Source: an uncultured Acinetobacter sp. (lineage in GTDB: Bacteria > Pseudomonadota > Gammaproteobacteria > Pseudomonadales > Moraxellaceae). From it: 64,000 nt of DNA. The DNA lies in contig NZ_CANQLZ010000002.1 in the NCBI RefSeq assembly GCF_947624825.1, positions 45,358-109,357 of the forward strand. Direction: 5' to 3'. Below, in pieces: positions 42,839-51,501 of the stretch. Numbering within the stretch: the stretch's first letter is position 1; each line of letters starts with the position of its first letter. Made by a program: the position numbers and the translations under genes. The notes under the pieces were generated by a model. It was not told the origin of the DNA. It searched no databases and saw nothing but the letters and a program-made list of their open reading frames with translations.

Positions 42839-43621
42839 CTATGCCTGTGGAAAAAATGCCGATTTCCATGCCAATGAGCCATTAGAGTCAGGCGTGGGAT
42901 GATATTCAGCAGCCACGTAGCCTGTATAAGGGCTTGATTTTAAATAATCGAAAATTGCAGCATAGTCAATTTCTCCGCTATTGGGCTGATGTCGACCCGG
43001 ACAGTCGGCAAATTGAATATGTCCAATCCTATCTATGTTTTCTTTTAAAGCCTGCAAGACATTTTCACCCATCATGGCCATGTGGTAGCAGTCATATTGC
43101 ATTTTTAAAGCAGGGTGCTGTACGGCTTCTAGCATTTCTTGTGCTTGCGCGATATTTTGCAGCAAAAAGCGTGGCATGTCGGTGCCGTTAATCATCTCAA
43201 ATACAGGTTGAATGCCTGCATCGCTTAAAAGCTGTGCTGCAATTTTAAGATTACTTGCTAATGTACGTAAGCAAGGTAATAAGTCAGCATCCAATGGTTG
43301 TTTACCAGCTAAAATATTTACACTTGGAACATGAAGGGCGCGTGCATAGTCAATGGCTTGCGTGACAGCATCACGAAACGCCATTTCACGTCCTGGTACA
43401 CCGGCTAAGCCATCACCGCCTTGCATTAAATCACCGGCAGGTAGGTTAATCAGGCACAGGCTTAACTGGTGCGCTGTGAGTTGTGCTTGAATTTGCGCAA
43501 TACTGAGTTCATACGGAAATTGAATTTCAACATGATCAAAGCCATGCAAGCGCGCTAATGCAAAGCGCTCAATTAAAGGCACTTCGGTAAAAATCATCGA
43601 AAGATTAACGGCCAATTTCAT
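42839..43621 (-). CDS. Hydroxypyruvate isomerase-family TIM-barrel protein
   Basis: This 260-residue AP-endonuclease-2-like TIM-barrel resembles hydroxypyruvate isomerase (Hyi/OtnI). Family stretches are MKLAVNLSMIFTEVPLIERF, NLPAGDLMQGGDGLAGVPGR, VFEMINGTDMPRFLL with a metal-ligand Glu, QYDCYHMAMMGENV, and FADCPGRHQPNSGEIDYA. The upstream gene is a tartronate semialdehyde reductase-like enzyme and abuts its ATG. The pair fits interconversion of hydroxypyruvate and tartronate semialdehyde and reduction to glycerate. Substrate otherwise open. Confidence 0.82.
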   Translation of the reverse strand: MKLAVNLSMIFTEVPLIERFALARLHGFDHVEIQFPYELSIAQIQAQLTAHQLSLCLINLPAGDLMQGGDGLAGVPGREMAFRDAVTQAIDYARALHVPSVNILAGKQPLDADLLPCLRTLASNLKIAAQLLSDAGIQPVFEMINGTDMPRFLLQNIAQAQEMLEAVQHPALKMQYDCYHMAMMGENVLQALKENIDRIGHIQFADCPGRHQPNSGEIDYAAIFDYLKSSPYTGYVAAEYHPTPDSNGSLAWKSAFFPQA

Positions 43622-44497
43622 TTAGTTAACCTCAGTTTTTTGTACAGCATGAATCACCGTGGCTAAGTCCGCTTGGCTATAGCCTTGATGTTGATGCTGC
43701 TTTAATTGATCGAGGGCTTGGCTGGCCACAGGAATGGCTAAACCTAAATTGGCAGCTAAACTCATGGCGTTGTTTAAATCTTTAGCTAAAGTTTGTACTT
43801 TCCATTGCACTGGCTCAAAGACTTGACTTGCCATTCGTGGCGCTAAGATTTGAAAAGGTTTCGAGTCAGCAAAACCGCCAGCAAGTGCTGGGGCAAGTAA
43901 TTGAGCATCTACGCCTGCATGTGCAGCTAAGGCAACCGCTTCTGCAATTAAAGTGCTATTGGCAGCCACAATCAGTTGGTTACAAATTTTGGTGGCTTGA
44001 CCGGTACCACTGTCGCCCATACGCGTCACCCGTTGTGCTAAAGGTGCATAAACAGGCGCCAATTGCTCAATGGTTGTGGCATCACCACCAGCAAAAATCA
44101 CTAAACTGCCTTGTTCAGCACCTGCTGTACCGCCTGACACAGGGGAGTCAATCCAAGTTACGCCTTTATCTTGGGCTGCTTGATGTAGTTTTTGCGTTGC
44201 AGTCACCGAAAGGCTCGAAAAATCAACAATGATTTGACCACTTTGTAAATGCGGCTCGATCTGTGCAAAAACCTGTTGTGCAGCAATATCATCTGCTAGG
44301 CAAAGCAACAGCACCTGATATTGATGCAATTGTTCAAGCACTAAAGCTTGAGCGCCGTGTGCAATTAAAGGCTCACAAGCACTGGCTGTACGATTCCAAA
44401 CTGCAACTTCAAAATTGGCATCCAGTAGGCGTGTGCTCATACGGCTACCCATGAGTCCCATGCCTAAAAAGGCGATCTTGGCTTGATCTAATTGCAT
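43622..44497 (-). CDS. Beta-hydroxyacid dehydrogenase, likely 2-hydroxy-3-oxopropionate reductase
   Basis: This 291-residue NAD(P)-dependent enzyme belongs to the 6-phosphogluconate dehydrogenase-like family. The N-terminal Rossmann motif is IAFLGMGLMGSRMSTRLL. The substrate site is DSPVSGGTAGAEQGSLVIFA. Catalytic Lys is in GDSGTGQATKICNQLIVAAN, and FADSKPFQI, DLNNAM follow. Its neighbour is hydroxypyruvate isomerase-like, so tartronate semialdehyde reductase (GlxR/GarR type) is the best guess. 3-hydroxyisobutyrate dehydrogenase is an alternative. Its stop is immediately followed by the next ATG. Confidence 0.83.
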   Translation of the reverse strand: MQLDQAKIAFLGMGLMGSRMSTRLLDANFEVAVWNRTASACEPLIAHGAQALVLEQLHQYQVLLLCLADDIAAQQVFAQIEPHLQSGQIIVDFSSLSVTATQKLHQAAQDKGVTWIDSPVSGGTAGAEQGSLVIFAGGDATTIEQLAPVYAPLAQRVTRMGDSGTGQATKICNQLIVAANSTLIAEAVALAAHAGVDAQLLAPALAGGFADSKPFQILAPRMASQVFEPVQWKVQTLAKDLNNAMSLAANLGLAIPVASQALDQLKQHQHQGYSQADLATVIHAVQKTEVN

Positions 44498-44505
44498 CGT
44501 TCCCT

Positions 44506-45294
44506 CTATTTATATTGTCGTGGTAAAAATTCAGTCTGTGGTTGTTTGTCTTTTTGACGGGCAAGGCGACTATTTTTGCCCAACAACAATTTAAGTTGCC
44601 ATATTTTTTCTAAACGTAAAGCTTGATGTGGTTGATGCTGCATGGCATCAAGCACTTGTTTGGCTGCATATAAGGCATCGGGTGAACGCTCAATCAACTC
44701 ATTTGCCAGTTGTTGAGCCGATGTAAGCGGATCATCAGACAGATGCGTAACCAAGCCAATCTGTTGGGCATATTGGCCGTCAAAAATACGCGCGCTTAAG
44801 GTCAACTCTTTGGCAACATCCAATGGCATTAAGCCGGCAAGTGAACGGCTAAGCCCCATATCAGGCACTAAGCCCCAACGACTTTCCATAATTGACATTT
44901 GGGTATCAGGATGTGCAATGCGAATATCAGCCGCCAAAGCCAATTGCAGCCCCGCGCCAAAACAATAACCTTCAACTGCTGCAATCACCGGCACAGGCAA
45001 TTGTTGCCACACCAAACAGGCTTTTTGAAACAGGCTTTGTCCCGGTTTTACCAACTGCCATGCTGCAAACAGGCGATGTTTAGGATGGTTTAAGTCTTTT
45101 AAATCAATACCTGCACTGAACACCTGTGCTGCACCGGTTAAAATTACCGCACGCACTTGTCGATTCTTTTTAAGTTGTTCTGCACTACGCACTAAGTCTT
45201 TAAGCATACTAAAACTCATGGCATTGCGTTTATCAGGGCGATTTAAACGTACAATCGCAATGCCATCTTGGTATTCAATTTGAATGTCTGCCAT
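44506..45294 (-). CDS. Crotonase-family enoyl-CoA hydratase/isomerase
   Basis: This 262-residue crotonase fold protein has IVRLNRPDKRNAMSFSM, the oxyanion-hole segments VFSAGIDLKDL and VEGYCFGAGLQLALAADIRI, and SIMESRWGLVPDMGLSRSLA. In the last segment the Glu is at one of the usual catalytic positions and Asp replaces the second. The reaction is therefore not fixed by sequence: hydratase or isomerase are possible. It lies 8 bases upstream of the reductase gene, all reading left, so it may share the operon, though the pathway link is not obvious. Confidence 0.85.
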   Translation of the reverse strand: MADIQIEYQDGIAIVRLNRPDKRNAMSFSMLKDLVRSAEQLKKNRQVRAVILTGAAQVFSAGIDLKDLNHPKHRLFAAWQLVKPGQSLFQKACLVWQQLPVPVIAAVEGYCFGAGLQLALAADIRIAHPDTQMSIMESRWGLVPDMGLSRSLAGLMPLDVAKELTLSARIFDGQYAQQIGLVTHLSDDPLTSAQQLANELIERSPDALYAAKQVLDAMQHQPHQALRLEKIWQLKLLLGKNSRLARQKDKQPQTEFLPRQYK

Positions 45295-45347
45295 GTTGTT
45301 CTCTTATTGTTAGATTTTGCTTGAGCATAGCATGTTGTGGGCATAGA

Positions 45348-48155
45348 TCATTCAAGAGCTGCTTGATTTAACAATTGCTGCGCGGCATGCCGGACATCTT
45401 CTATTGCGGCTTTTAGTGCATCAAAATGTACTAAAGCATCATCAATAAAGGCTTGATCGGCAATTCTTTGTTGTTTACGTAAAATCGAAACAAATTGTTC
45501 AAAATCACCACTGACCTGTTGCAAGGTGGGCGTACCCACATAACGCGTTGCGCCATATAAACGATGTAATACATGTTCAAGCTGAGGGAAGTCTTCCACT
45601 TCAATCAACTCTTGCATTTCGCTTAAGTCTTTATCAAAACTCTCTAGCAGCATTTTAAGCAAATCTAACGCTAAGTCGGGCTTATTGGCTGCCAATTGTA
45701 AGCTTTGTTGCCAATTTAAAATCTGAGGATCAATACTCCCCAAAGGTTTATTCTCAATTTTAAGCTGATTATGCTCAAAACTTTGTTTGGTCCATTGGGT
45801 TAAAATTTGAATGATTTGCTCGATTTGAATGGGCTTGGTCACATAATCGTCCATACCGCCTTGTAATAAGCGTTGTTTTTCATCGGCTAACGCATGTGCG
45901 GTGAGTGCCACAACAGGTAAGCGTTGTGCATGATCAAAAGTAGATTCAAGTGAACGAATCGCACGGGTGGTATCTAAACCTGACATCACCGGCATTTGAA
46001 TATCCATAAATACCAAATCGAAACCTGGCTGACCTTGTTGCATTTGTTGCTCTAAAATACTTAACGCTTCTTGCCCACTTAAAGCACGGGTCATTTTGAC
46101 ATTCAGCTCAGCCAATAGAGCTTCTAATACAATTAAATTAGGCAGATGATCATCCACGGCCAACACATGCAGCCCTTGACCATTAAATTGCTCAAACTCC
46201 ACCACCACAGGCTCTTGTTGCTTGAGTAAGGCAATTAAGGCACTACGACTTAACGGTTGATACAAAGCCCGCGCTTGATAGTCATTGAGTACATTGGGTT
46301 CAAGCTGCATTTGATAGCCATACACTGCTAAATTACCACGATAACGATGACGAATTTCACGCAACAACGCAGCACTATCACCACTATGGTCAACAATCAG
46401 CCAGGTATTTTCATTGGCATCTAACTGATTTAAATCGCTAAACAATTCCAAAATTGAGCTAGATTCACGGTGCTGTACATTATAGTTTTCTAGATAGTGA
46501 CGCAGCACATTGGCAGTGGCAGGGTGTGATAAATACGAAAGAACTTGAATATGACTAAAGTCCGGATGCGGTGTGTAATCTTCTTCATTAACGCTCAACA
46601 TGGCAGTAAACCAAAAGGTTGAGCCTTTTTCTGTGGGTGCGCGTTCTTGGTTATCTTCAAAGCCAATATGACCTTGCATTAAATGCACCAATTGCTTGGA
46701 AATGGCCAAGCCTAAACCGGTACCACCAAACTGACGCGTGACCGATGCATCACCTTGCGAGAAAGATTCAAACAGTTTTTTACGGTCGGTACCACTTAAA
46801 CCAATACCGCTGTCTTGTACGCTAAAATGTAATAAACATTGACCAATATCGTCATGTTCCATGCGCACACGTACAATAATTTCCCCATCAGGGGTGAATT
46901 TAATCGCATTAGAAATCAGATTGGTTAAAATCTGTTTAAAGCGCAGCGCATCGCCAATCACATGCTGTGGAATATTGTCGGCATAATAAAAGGCCATCGC
47001 AATTTGCTTTTGCGCGGCTAAGGGTGAGAGCATATCCATTACATCAAAAATGGCTTCTTCTAAATCAAAAGGCGCGGTTTCTAGTTCAAGTTTGCCGGCA
47101 TCAATTTTAGAAAAATCCAATACATCATTAATTAACGCCAATAAATGCGCGGATGATTTACGAATGGTTTGTAAATATAAGTTTTGCTCGGTAGATAAAT
47201 GACCTTGGCGCAGTAACAGGTGAATAAAGCCATCAATACTGTTTAAGGGTGTGCGTAACTCATGGCTAATGTTGGCTAAAAACACCGATTTAGATTGATT
47301 GGCTTGAATAGCCTGATCGCGTGCTTGACGATAGGTGATGTTTTGCACTTCTAAAGTGTCTAAAGTACGGCGTAAATCGTCTTCGGTTTGTTCGGTATGT
47401 TCTTTAAGTTCTAAAAAGCTGTAATGTAAGCGTTTAACCACATTGGCAATATCACGCTGTAACAGGCGTAATTCACCGGTGCTATTAATCACCATATGCT
47501 GATCTAAGGTGTCGGCATTGAGGCGTTGCAACTGCATCCGAATTTCGTACATCGGGGCAATCCAACGCCGTGAATAAAAGTTTAAGCACAGCAATAACAA
47601 CAATAAGGTCAGTAAGCCTGTGGCGACCAACACAATTAACACACGATAGCGCGCAATTTGTAAGGGTTGATTGTCCAATTCAACCATCAGCCATGCGGTT
47701 TTATTAGGAGATTGATGAATCGCCATGCCATAAATATGGCTATTTTGATGTGCAATCGGCCCTAAAAAGCTGATATTGGGGCTAGGTTTTGGCCACGGTG
47801 CTTGGGCTTGATCACCTAAACTTAACCGATTGACACCTTTATCATCAAGAATTGCAGTCCGAATCACATGCTTATTGTTCATCATGGTTTGCATAAAGGT
47901 GCGACCATGATCGTAATGCAAAGGATAATAATTGAGTAGGGTGATGGCTTGTTCGGCTTGGGTTTGAAAACGGGTTAAAATTGCAATTGCCATTTGCCGT
48001 TGCTGCGCTTTGGCGGCATCTGAGGTTTCAGTTAAAACTAAAGCTGCACCCACACAGGCCAACACCATAATGGGCACAAAAATTAAGGCAATGAGTTGCC
48101 CATAAGCGTGATTTAAGTGTAAGCGCTTAAATAATTTTTTATTGATATTGGACAT
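45348..48155 (-). CDS. gacS: Hybrid sensor histidine kinase GacS/BarA
   Basis: This 935-residue inner-membrane kinase of the Gac/BarA-UvrY type acts through a phosphorelay to the response regulator GacA. It has two membrane segments (~19-42 and ~171-194) around a periplasmic sensor loop, then a HAMP region, HisKA with FLANISHELRTPL (His298), HATPase_c with GTGLGLAIS, and a receiver domain with VFMDIQMPVMSG (Asp718). A C-terminal Hpt has LHRLYGATRYVG (His864). The full set of phosphorelay residues is intact. It is divergent from cysM, a placement typical of Acinetobacter. Confidence 0.93.
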   Translation of the reverse strand: MSNINKKLFKRLHLNHAYGQLIALIFVPIMVLACVGAALVLTETSDAAKAQQRQMAIAILTRFQTQAEQAITLLNYYPLHYDHGRTFMQTMMNNKHVIRTAILDDKGVNRLSLGDQAQAPWPKPSPNISFLGPIAHQNSHIYGMAIHQSPNKTAWLMVELDNQPLQIARYRVLIVLVATGLLTLLLLLLCLNFYSRRWIAPMYEIRMQLQRLNADTLDQHMVINSTGELRLLQRDIANVVKRLHYSFLELKEHTEQTEDDLRRTLDTLEVQNITYRQARDQAIQANQSKSVFLANISHELRTPLNSIDGFIHLLLRQGHLSTEQNLYLQTIRKSSAHLLALINDVLDFSKIDAGKLELETAPFDLEEAIFDVMDMLSPLAAQKQIAMAFYYADNIPQHVIGDALRFKQILTNLISNAIKFTPDGEIIVRVRMEHDDIGQCLLHFSVQDSGIGLSGTDRKKLFESFSQGDASVTRQFGGTGLGLAISKQLVHLMQGHIGFEDNQERAPTEKGSTFWFTAMLSVNEEDYTPHPDFSHIQVLSYLSHPATANVLRHYLENYNVQHRESSSILELFSDLNQLDANENTWLIVDHSGDSAALLREIRHRYRGNLAVYGYQMQLEPNVLNDYQARALYQPLSRSALIALLKQQEPVVVEFEQFNGQGLHVLAVDDHLPNLIVLEALLAELNVKMTRALSGQEALSILEQQMQQGQPGFDLVFMDIQMPVMSGLDTTRAIRSLESTFDHAQRLPVVALTAHALADEKQRLLQGGMDDYVTKPIQIEQIIQILTQWTKQSFEHNQLKIENKPLGSIDPQILNWQQSLQLAANKPDLALDLLKMLLESFDKDLSEMQELIEVEDFPQLEHVLHRLYGATRYVGTPTLQQVSGDFEQFVSILRKQQRIADQAFIDDALVHFDALKAAIEDVRHAAQQLLNQAALE

Positions 48156-48306
48156 GATCAGTTGGGCAGCTTTTGTTTGGGCAAGAGTTTAACATGCTTT
48201 TTTCCTGTGATGCGCCTTTACATACCGATAAGAAAAAGCCTGTTAAATGGGTGCAGAATCAAGCATTTTTTCATACAATAGCCGCACCTCGATACAGGTA
48301 CGGACC

Positions 48307-49221
48307 ATGCGTAACACAACCCCTGATTTTCAAGCAGACGAATTTTTACTCGATCACTATGTCGGTAACACACCACTGGTGCGTTTACAGCGTCTGGCAA
48401 ATCATACTCAAGCAACAGTATTGGCGAAACTAGAAGGCAATAACCCTGCCGGCTCAGTCAAAGATCGTCCTGCTTATAATATGATTATGCAAGCCGAAAA
48501 GCGTGGTCAGATTCAGCCGGGTGATACGTTAATTGAAGCGACCAGCGGAAATACAGGCATTGCTTTAGCGATGGTCGCAGCCATGCGCGGCTACCAGATG
48601 AAACTGATTATGCCGGCCAATTCCAGCCAAGAGCGTAAAGATGCTATGGCAGCGTATGGGGCTGAGTTAATTGAAGCCAATAACATGGAAGAAGCACGTG
48701 ATTTAGCACTCAAAATGCAAGCCGATGGTGTAGGCTTAGTACTGAATCAGTTTGGTAATCCTGATAACGTTGAGGCACATTACCTGACCACAGGTCCTGA
48801 AATTTGGCGTCAAACAGGGGGTAAAATTACCCATTTTGTCAGCTCTATGGGCACTACAGGCACCATCATGGGCATTTCTAAATATTTAAAAGAACAAAAT
48901 CCAGACATTCAAATTGTAGGCTTACAACCGGCTGAAGGATCGAATATTCCCGGTATTCGTCGTTGGCCAACAGAATATCTACCAACGATTTTTGATGCTT
49001 CACGCGTTGATCAGATTATGGATATTCCACAAATTGAAGCGGAAAAAACCGCCCGTCAATTGGCACGTCGTGAAGGAATTAGCGCAGGCGTATCATCAGG
49101 TGGTGCGGTATGGGCTGCGGTAAAAATTGCTGAACAACAGCCAGATGCTGTTATTGTATGTATTGTATGCGACCGTGGCGATCGTTATTTATCGACAGGT
49201 TTGTTCTCAGTTCAAGACTAA
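48307..49221 (+). CDS. cysM: Cysteine synthase B (O-acetylserine sulfhydrylase)
   Basis: This PLP enzyme makes cysteine from O-acetylserine and sulfide or thiosulfate. ATG 48307 (MRNTTPDFQADEFLLDHYVG) gives 304 residues, near the ~300 usual for CysM. An open frame from 48247 adds 20 residues unlike the family. The PLP lysine motif NPAGSVKDRPA is near residue 50. The phosphate-binding loop EATSGNTGIALAM, VSSMGTTGTIMG and the C-terminal GISAGVSSGG are seen. NPAGSVKDRPA with Arg-Pro fits CysM rather than CysK. It is divergent from gacS. Confidence 0.93.
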   Translation: MRNTTPDFQADEFLLDHYVGNTPLVRLQRLANHTQATVLAKLEGNNPAGSVKDRPAYNMIMQAEKRGQIQPGDTLIEATSGNTGIALAMVAAMRGYQMKLIMPANSSQERKDAMAAYGAELIEANNMEEARDLALKMQADGVGLVLNQFGNPDNVEAHYLTTGPEIWRQTGGKITHFVSSMGTTGTIMGISKYLKEQNPDIQIVGLQPAEGSNIPGIRRWPTEYLPTIFDASRVDQIMDIPQIEAEKTARQLARREGISAGVSSGGAVWAAVKIAEQQPDAVIVCIVCDRGDRYLSTGLFSVQD

Positions 49222-49242
49222 GCAATCAAAAAGGGTCATTGT

Positions 49243-50064
49243 ATGCGTTTACCGGTATTAGTTTTTGATATTGAAACCTTAACCGACAAAAAATCAGGTG
49301 CGCATTTATATGACCTTGATTTGCCAGCAGATGATTTAGATGCTGCGTTGGCAAAACTACGCCGTCAAGAGGCAGGCACTGATTTTCAGCGTTTGCCTTT
49401 ACATGAAATTGTGTGTATTTCTGGGCTGTGGATTAATGAACAAGAACAGATCAAACTGTTTTCATTTAGCCAACAGCACTATAGTGAATATGAAATTTTA
49501 GAAAAGTTTCTGTCAATCTTTGACAAGCGTTATCCAACTTTAGTCAGTTGGAATGGTTCACAATTTGATTTGCCGGTAATTTTATATCGTGCCATGTATC
49601 ATGGTTTATCTGCGCCAAGTTTGTTTGATCAAGGCGAAATTGATAACCAAAAACGCTATAATAACTATCAAAACCGTTATCATCAGCGTCATGTCGATTT
49701 AATGGATGTGATGGCCATGTTTAATGGTCGTAATTTCCAAAAGCTCGATGATATCGCACATTTACTTGGTTTTCCGGGTAAACGTGGCTTGGCAGGTTAT
49801 CATGTACCCAAATACGTGGCCGATGAAAATTGGCAAGCACTGACCAGCTATTGTGAAGGTGATGTCTTAAATACATGGTTGGTATTTTTGCGTTGGGCAT
49901 TACTCAAAGGTTTAATCAGCAAAGACATCCATCACATGTGGATTCAACGCAGCATTGACTATTTACATACGCAACCGCAACAGAGCGAGTTTTTGCAGCT
50001 TTGGCGCAACAACGCACAACACACTGCATTTACTGCATTAGATTTCTCCCCAGATAAAAATTAG
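49243..50064 (+). CDS. Predicted 3'-5' exonuclease, PolB-like
   Basis: This 273-residue DEDDy-type exonuclease-like protein (PolB-like predicted 3'-5' exonuclease). Motif I is VLVFDIETLTD (Asp-x-Glu at the start), motif II LVSWNGSQFDLPVILYRA with Asp, and motif III SYCEGDVLNTWLVFLRW with the terminal Asp. It lies between cysM and rlmD, 21 bases after the first and 6 before the second, so co-transcription is likely. A housekeeping DNA- or RNA-processing role is inferred. Confidence 0.88.
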   Translation: MRLPVLVFDIETLTDKKSGAHLYDLDLPADDLDAALAKLRRQEAGTDFQRLPLHEIVCISGLWINEQEQIKLFSFSQQHYSEYEILEKFLSIFDKRYPTLVSWNGSQFDLPVILYRAMYHGLSAPSLFDQGEIDNQKRYNNYQNRYHQRHVDLMDVMAMFNGRNFQKLDDIAHLLGFPGKRGLAGYHVPKYVADENWQALTSYCEGDVLNTWLVFLRWALLKGLISKDIHHMWIQRSIDYLHTQPQQSEFLQLWRNNAQHTAFTALDFSPDKN

Positions 50065-50070
50065 GTATCC

Positions 50071-51456
50071 ATGAAACACAGAGCTAAACCTCGTCCTACG
50101 GCCCAACCCAAGTACATTTTTCAGGTTGAATCGCTATCACATGAAGGACGAGGGATAGCGCATTATGGCAGCCATCCGGATCATCCAAGTGATAAGCACG
50201 GTAAAAAAGTCTTTATTGAAGGGGCTTTACCGGGCGAAACTGTGCTTGCCAAAATCACCAATGTGGTGAAACGCTTAGAAGAAGCCGATTGCCTTGAAGT
50301 ATTAGGTGAGCCGTCTGATCTACGTGTGCAACCGCCGTGTGTGCATATTGAGCATTGTGGTGGTTGTAATATGCAGCACATTGCCAAAGATGAACAAATT
50401 CGTCTGAAACAGCAAGTACTAGAATCTCATTTGACTCATTTTGCCGGTTTAAGCCCAGAAAGTTGGTTAGAGCCTATGCGATCAGCGCGTGAAGACTACC
50501 GCCGTAAAGCGCGTATTGGTGTGCGTTATATTGCCCACCAAGATAAGCTAGTGGTAGGTTTTCGTGAAAAGCAAAGTAATAAACTCACCTCGATTGATCG
50601 TTGCTTAATTTTAGATGAGCAATTTGGTTCACTGACGCGTTTAAAACAATTGCTGCAAGGGCTAGAGGGTAAAGCCCACATCGGTCATTTGGAATTGGCC
50701 ATGGGGGACGAAGAGATTGCCTTGGTATTGCGTCATTTACAGCCTTTAAGTGAGCAGGATGTCAACCAATTGCGCGAATTTGCGTTACATAAAGGTTGGC
50801 AGTTGTATTTGGCAGGTGACGACAAAAACTTAGTGCGTATTGATCAAGCCAATGCCGCTTCACGCTTACATTACAGTTTGCCTGAGTTTGCATTGCGTTT
50901 TGCCTTTCATCCACATGACTTTACGCAAGTTAACTCAACGGTAAATCCTAAAATGGTACAGTTGGCATGCCAATTGCTAGACTTGCAGCCCGGCGAACGT
51001 GTTTTAGATCTATTTTGTGGTTTAGGTAACTTCTCCTTGCCATTGGCACGTTGTGTGGGTGAAGATGGGCAAGTGATTGGGGTAGAAGGTAGCGATGAAA
51101 TGGTGAAGCGTGGTACAGAAAATGCCAAACTCAACCAAATCAAACAGGTGCAATTTTATTCACAAGATTTAACACAAGATTTTTCGCACCAAGCTTGGGC
51201 AAAACAAGGCTTTGATGCATTATTGATTGATCCACCACGTAGCGGTGCAGAACAAGTGATGCATTATGTGCCCAAATTTGGTGCAAAACGTTTGGTGTAT
51301 GTGTCATGTAATCCGGCCACTTTGGCGCGTGATGCTAAAATTTTGGCAGAACATGGCTATGAATTGATTCAAGCGGGTGTGATGGATATGTTTACTCATA
51401 CCGGGCATGTTGAATCGATTGCTTTATTTAAAAAACACAAAATAGACGACTTATAA
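50071..51456 (+). CDS. rlmD: 23S rRNA (uracil(1939)-C(5))-methyltransferase RlmD
   Basis: This 461-residue SAM-dependent enzyme makes m5U1939 in 23S rRNA. An N-terminal TRAM domain ([19 protein letters not shown]...) is followed by the iron-sulfur cluster cysteines [10 protein letters not shown]. The SAM motif is [16 protein letters not shown], and the catalytic Cys is in [13 protein letters not shown], preceded by [10 protein letters not shown]. The four-Cys cluster and length separate it from RlmC and TrmA. The order rlmD then relA is a familiar Pseudomonas/Acinetobacter arrangement. Confidence 0.94.
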   Translation: MKHRAKPRPTAQPKYIFQVESLSHEGRGIAHYGSHPDHPSDKHGKKVFIEGALPGETVLAKITNVVKRLEEADCLEVLGEPSDLRVQPPCVHIEHCGGCNMQHIAKDEQIRLKQQVLESHLTHFAGLSPESWLEPMRSAREDYRRKARIGVRYIAHQDKLVVGFREKQSNKLTSIDRCLILDEQFGSLTRLKQLLQGLEGKAHIGHLELAMGDEEIALVLRHLQPLSEQDVNQLREFALHKGWQLYLAGDDKNLVRIDQANAASRLHYSLPEFALRFAFHPHDFTQVNSTVNPKMVQLACQLLDLQPGERVLDLFCGLGNFSLPLARCVGEDGQVIGVEGSDEMVKRGTENAKLNQIKQVQFYSQDLTQDFSHQAWAKQGFDALLIDPPRSGAEQVMHYVPKFGAKRLVYVSCNPATLARDAKILAEHGYELIQAGVMDMFTHTGHVESIALFKKHKIDDL

Positions 51457-51501
51457 ATTTATAATATATGATGCAGCTTAGAAGAGAAGTAGGAGACGGC
51501 T

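Noticed and set aside
48247..48306. Twenty-residue N-terminal extension of cysM
   Set aside because: The extension has no likeness to CysM, and the remaining length from ATG 48307 is normal.
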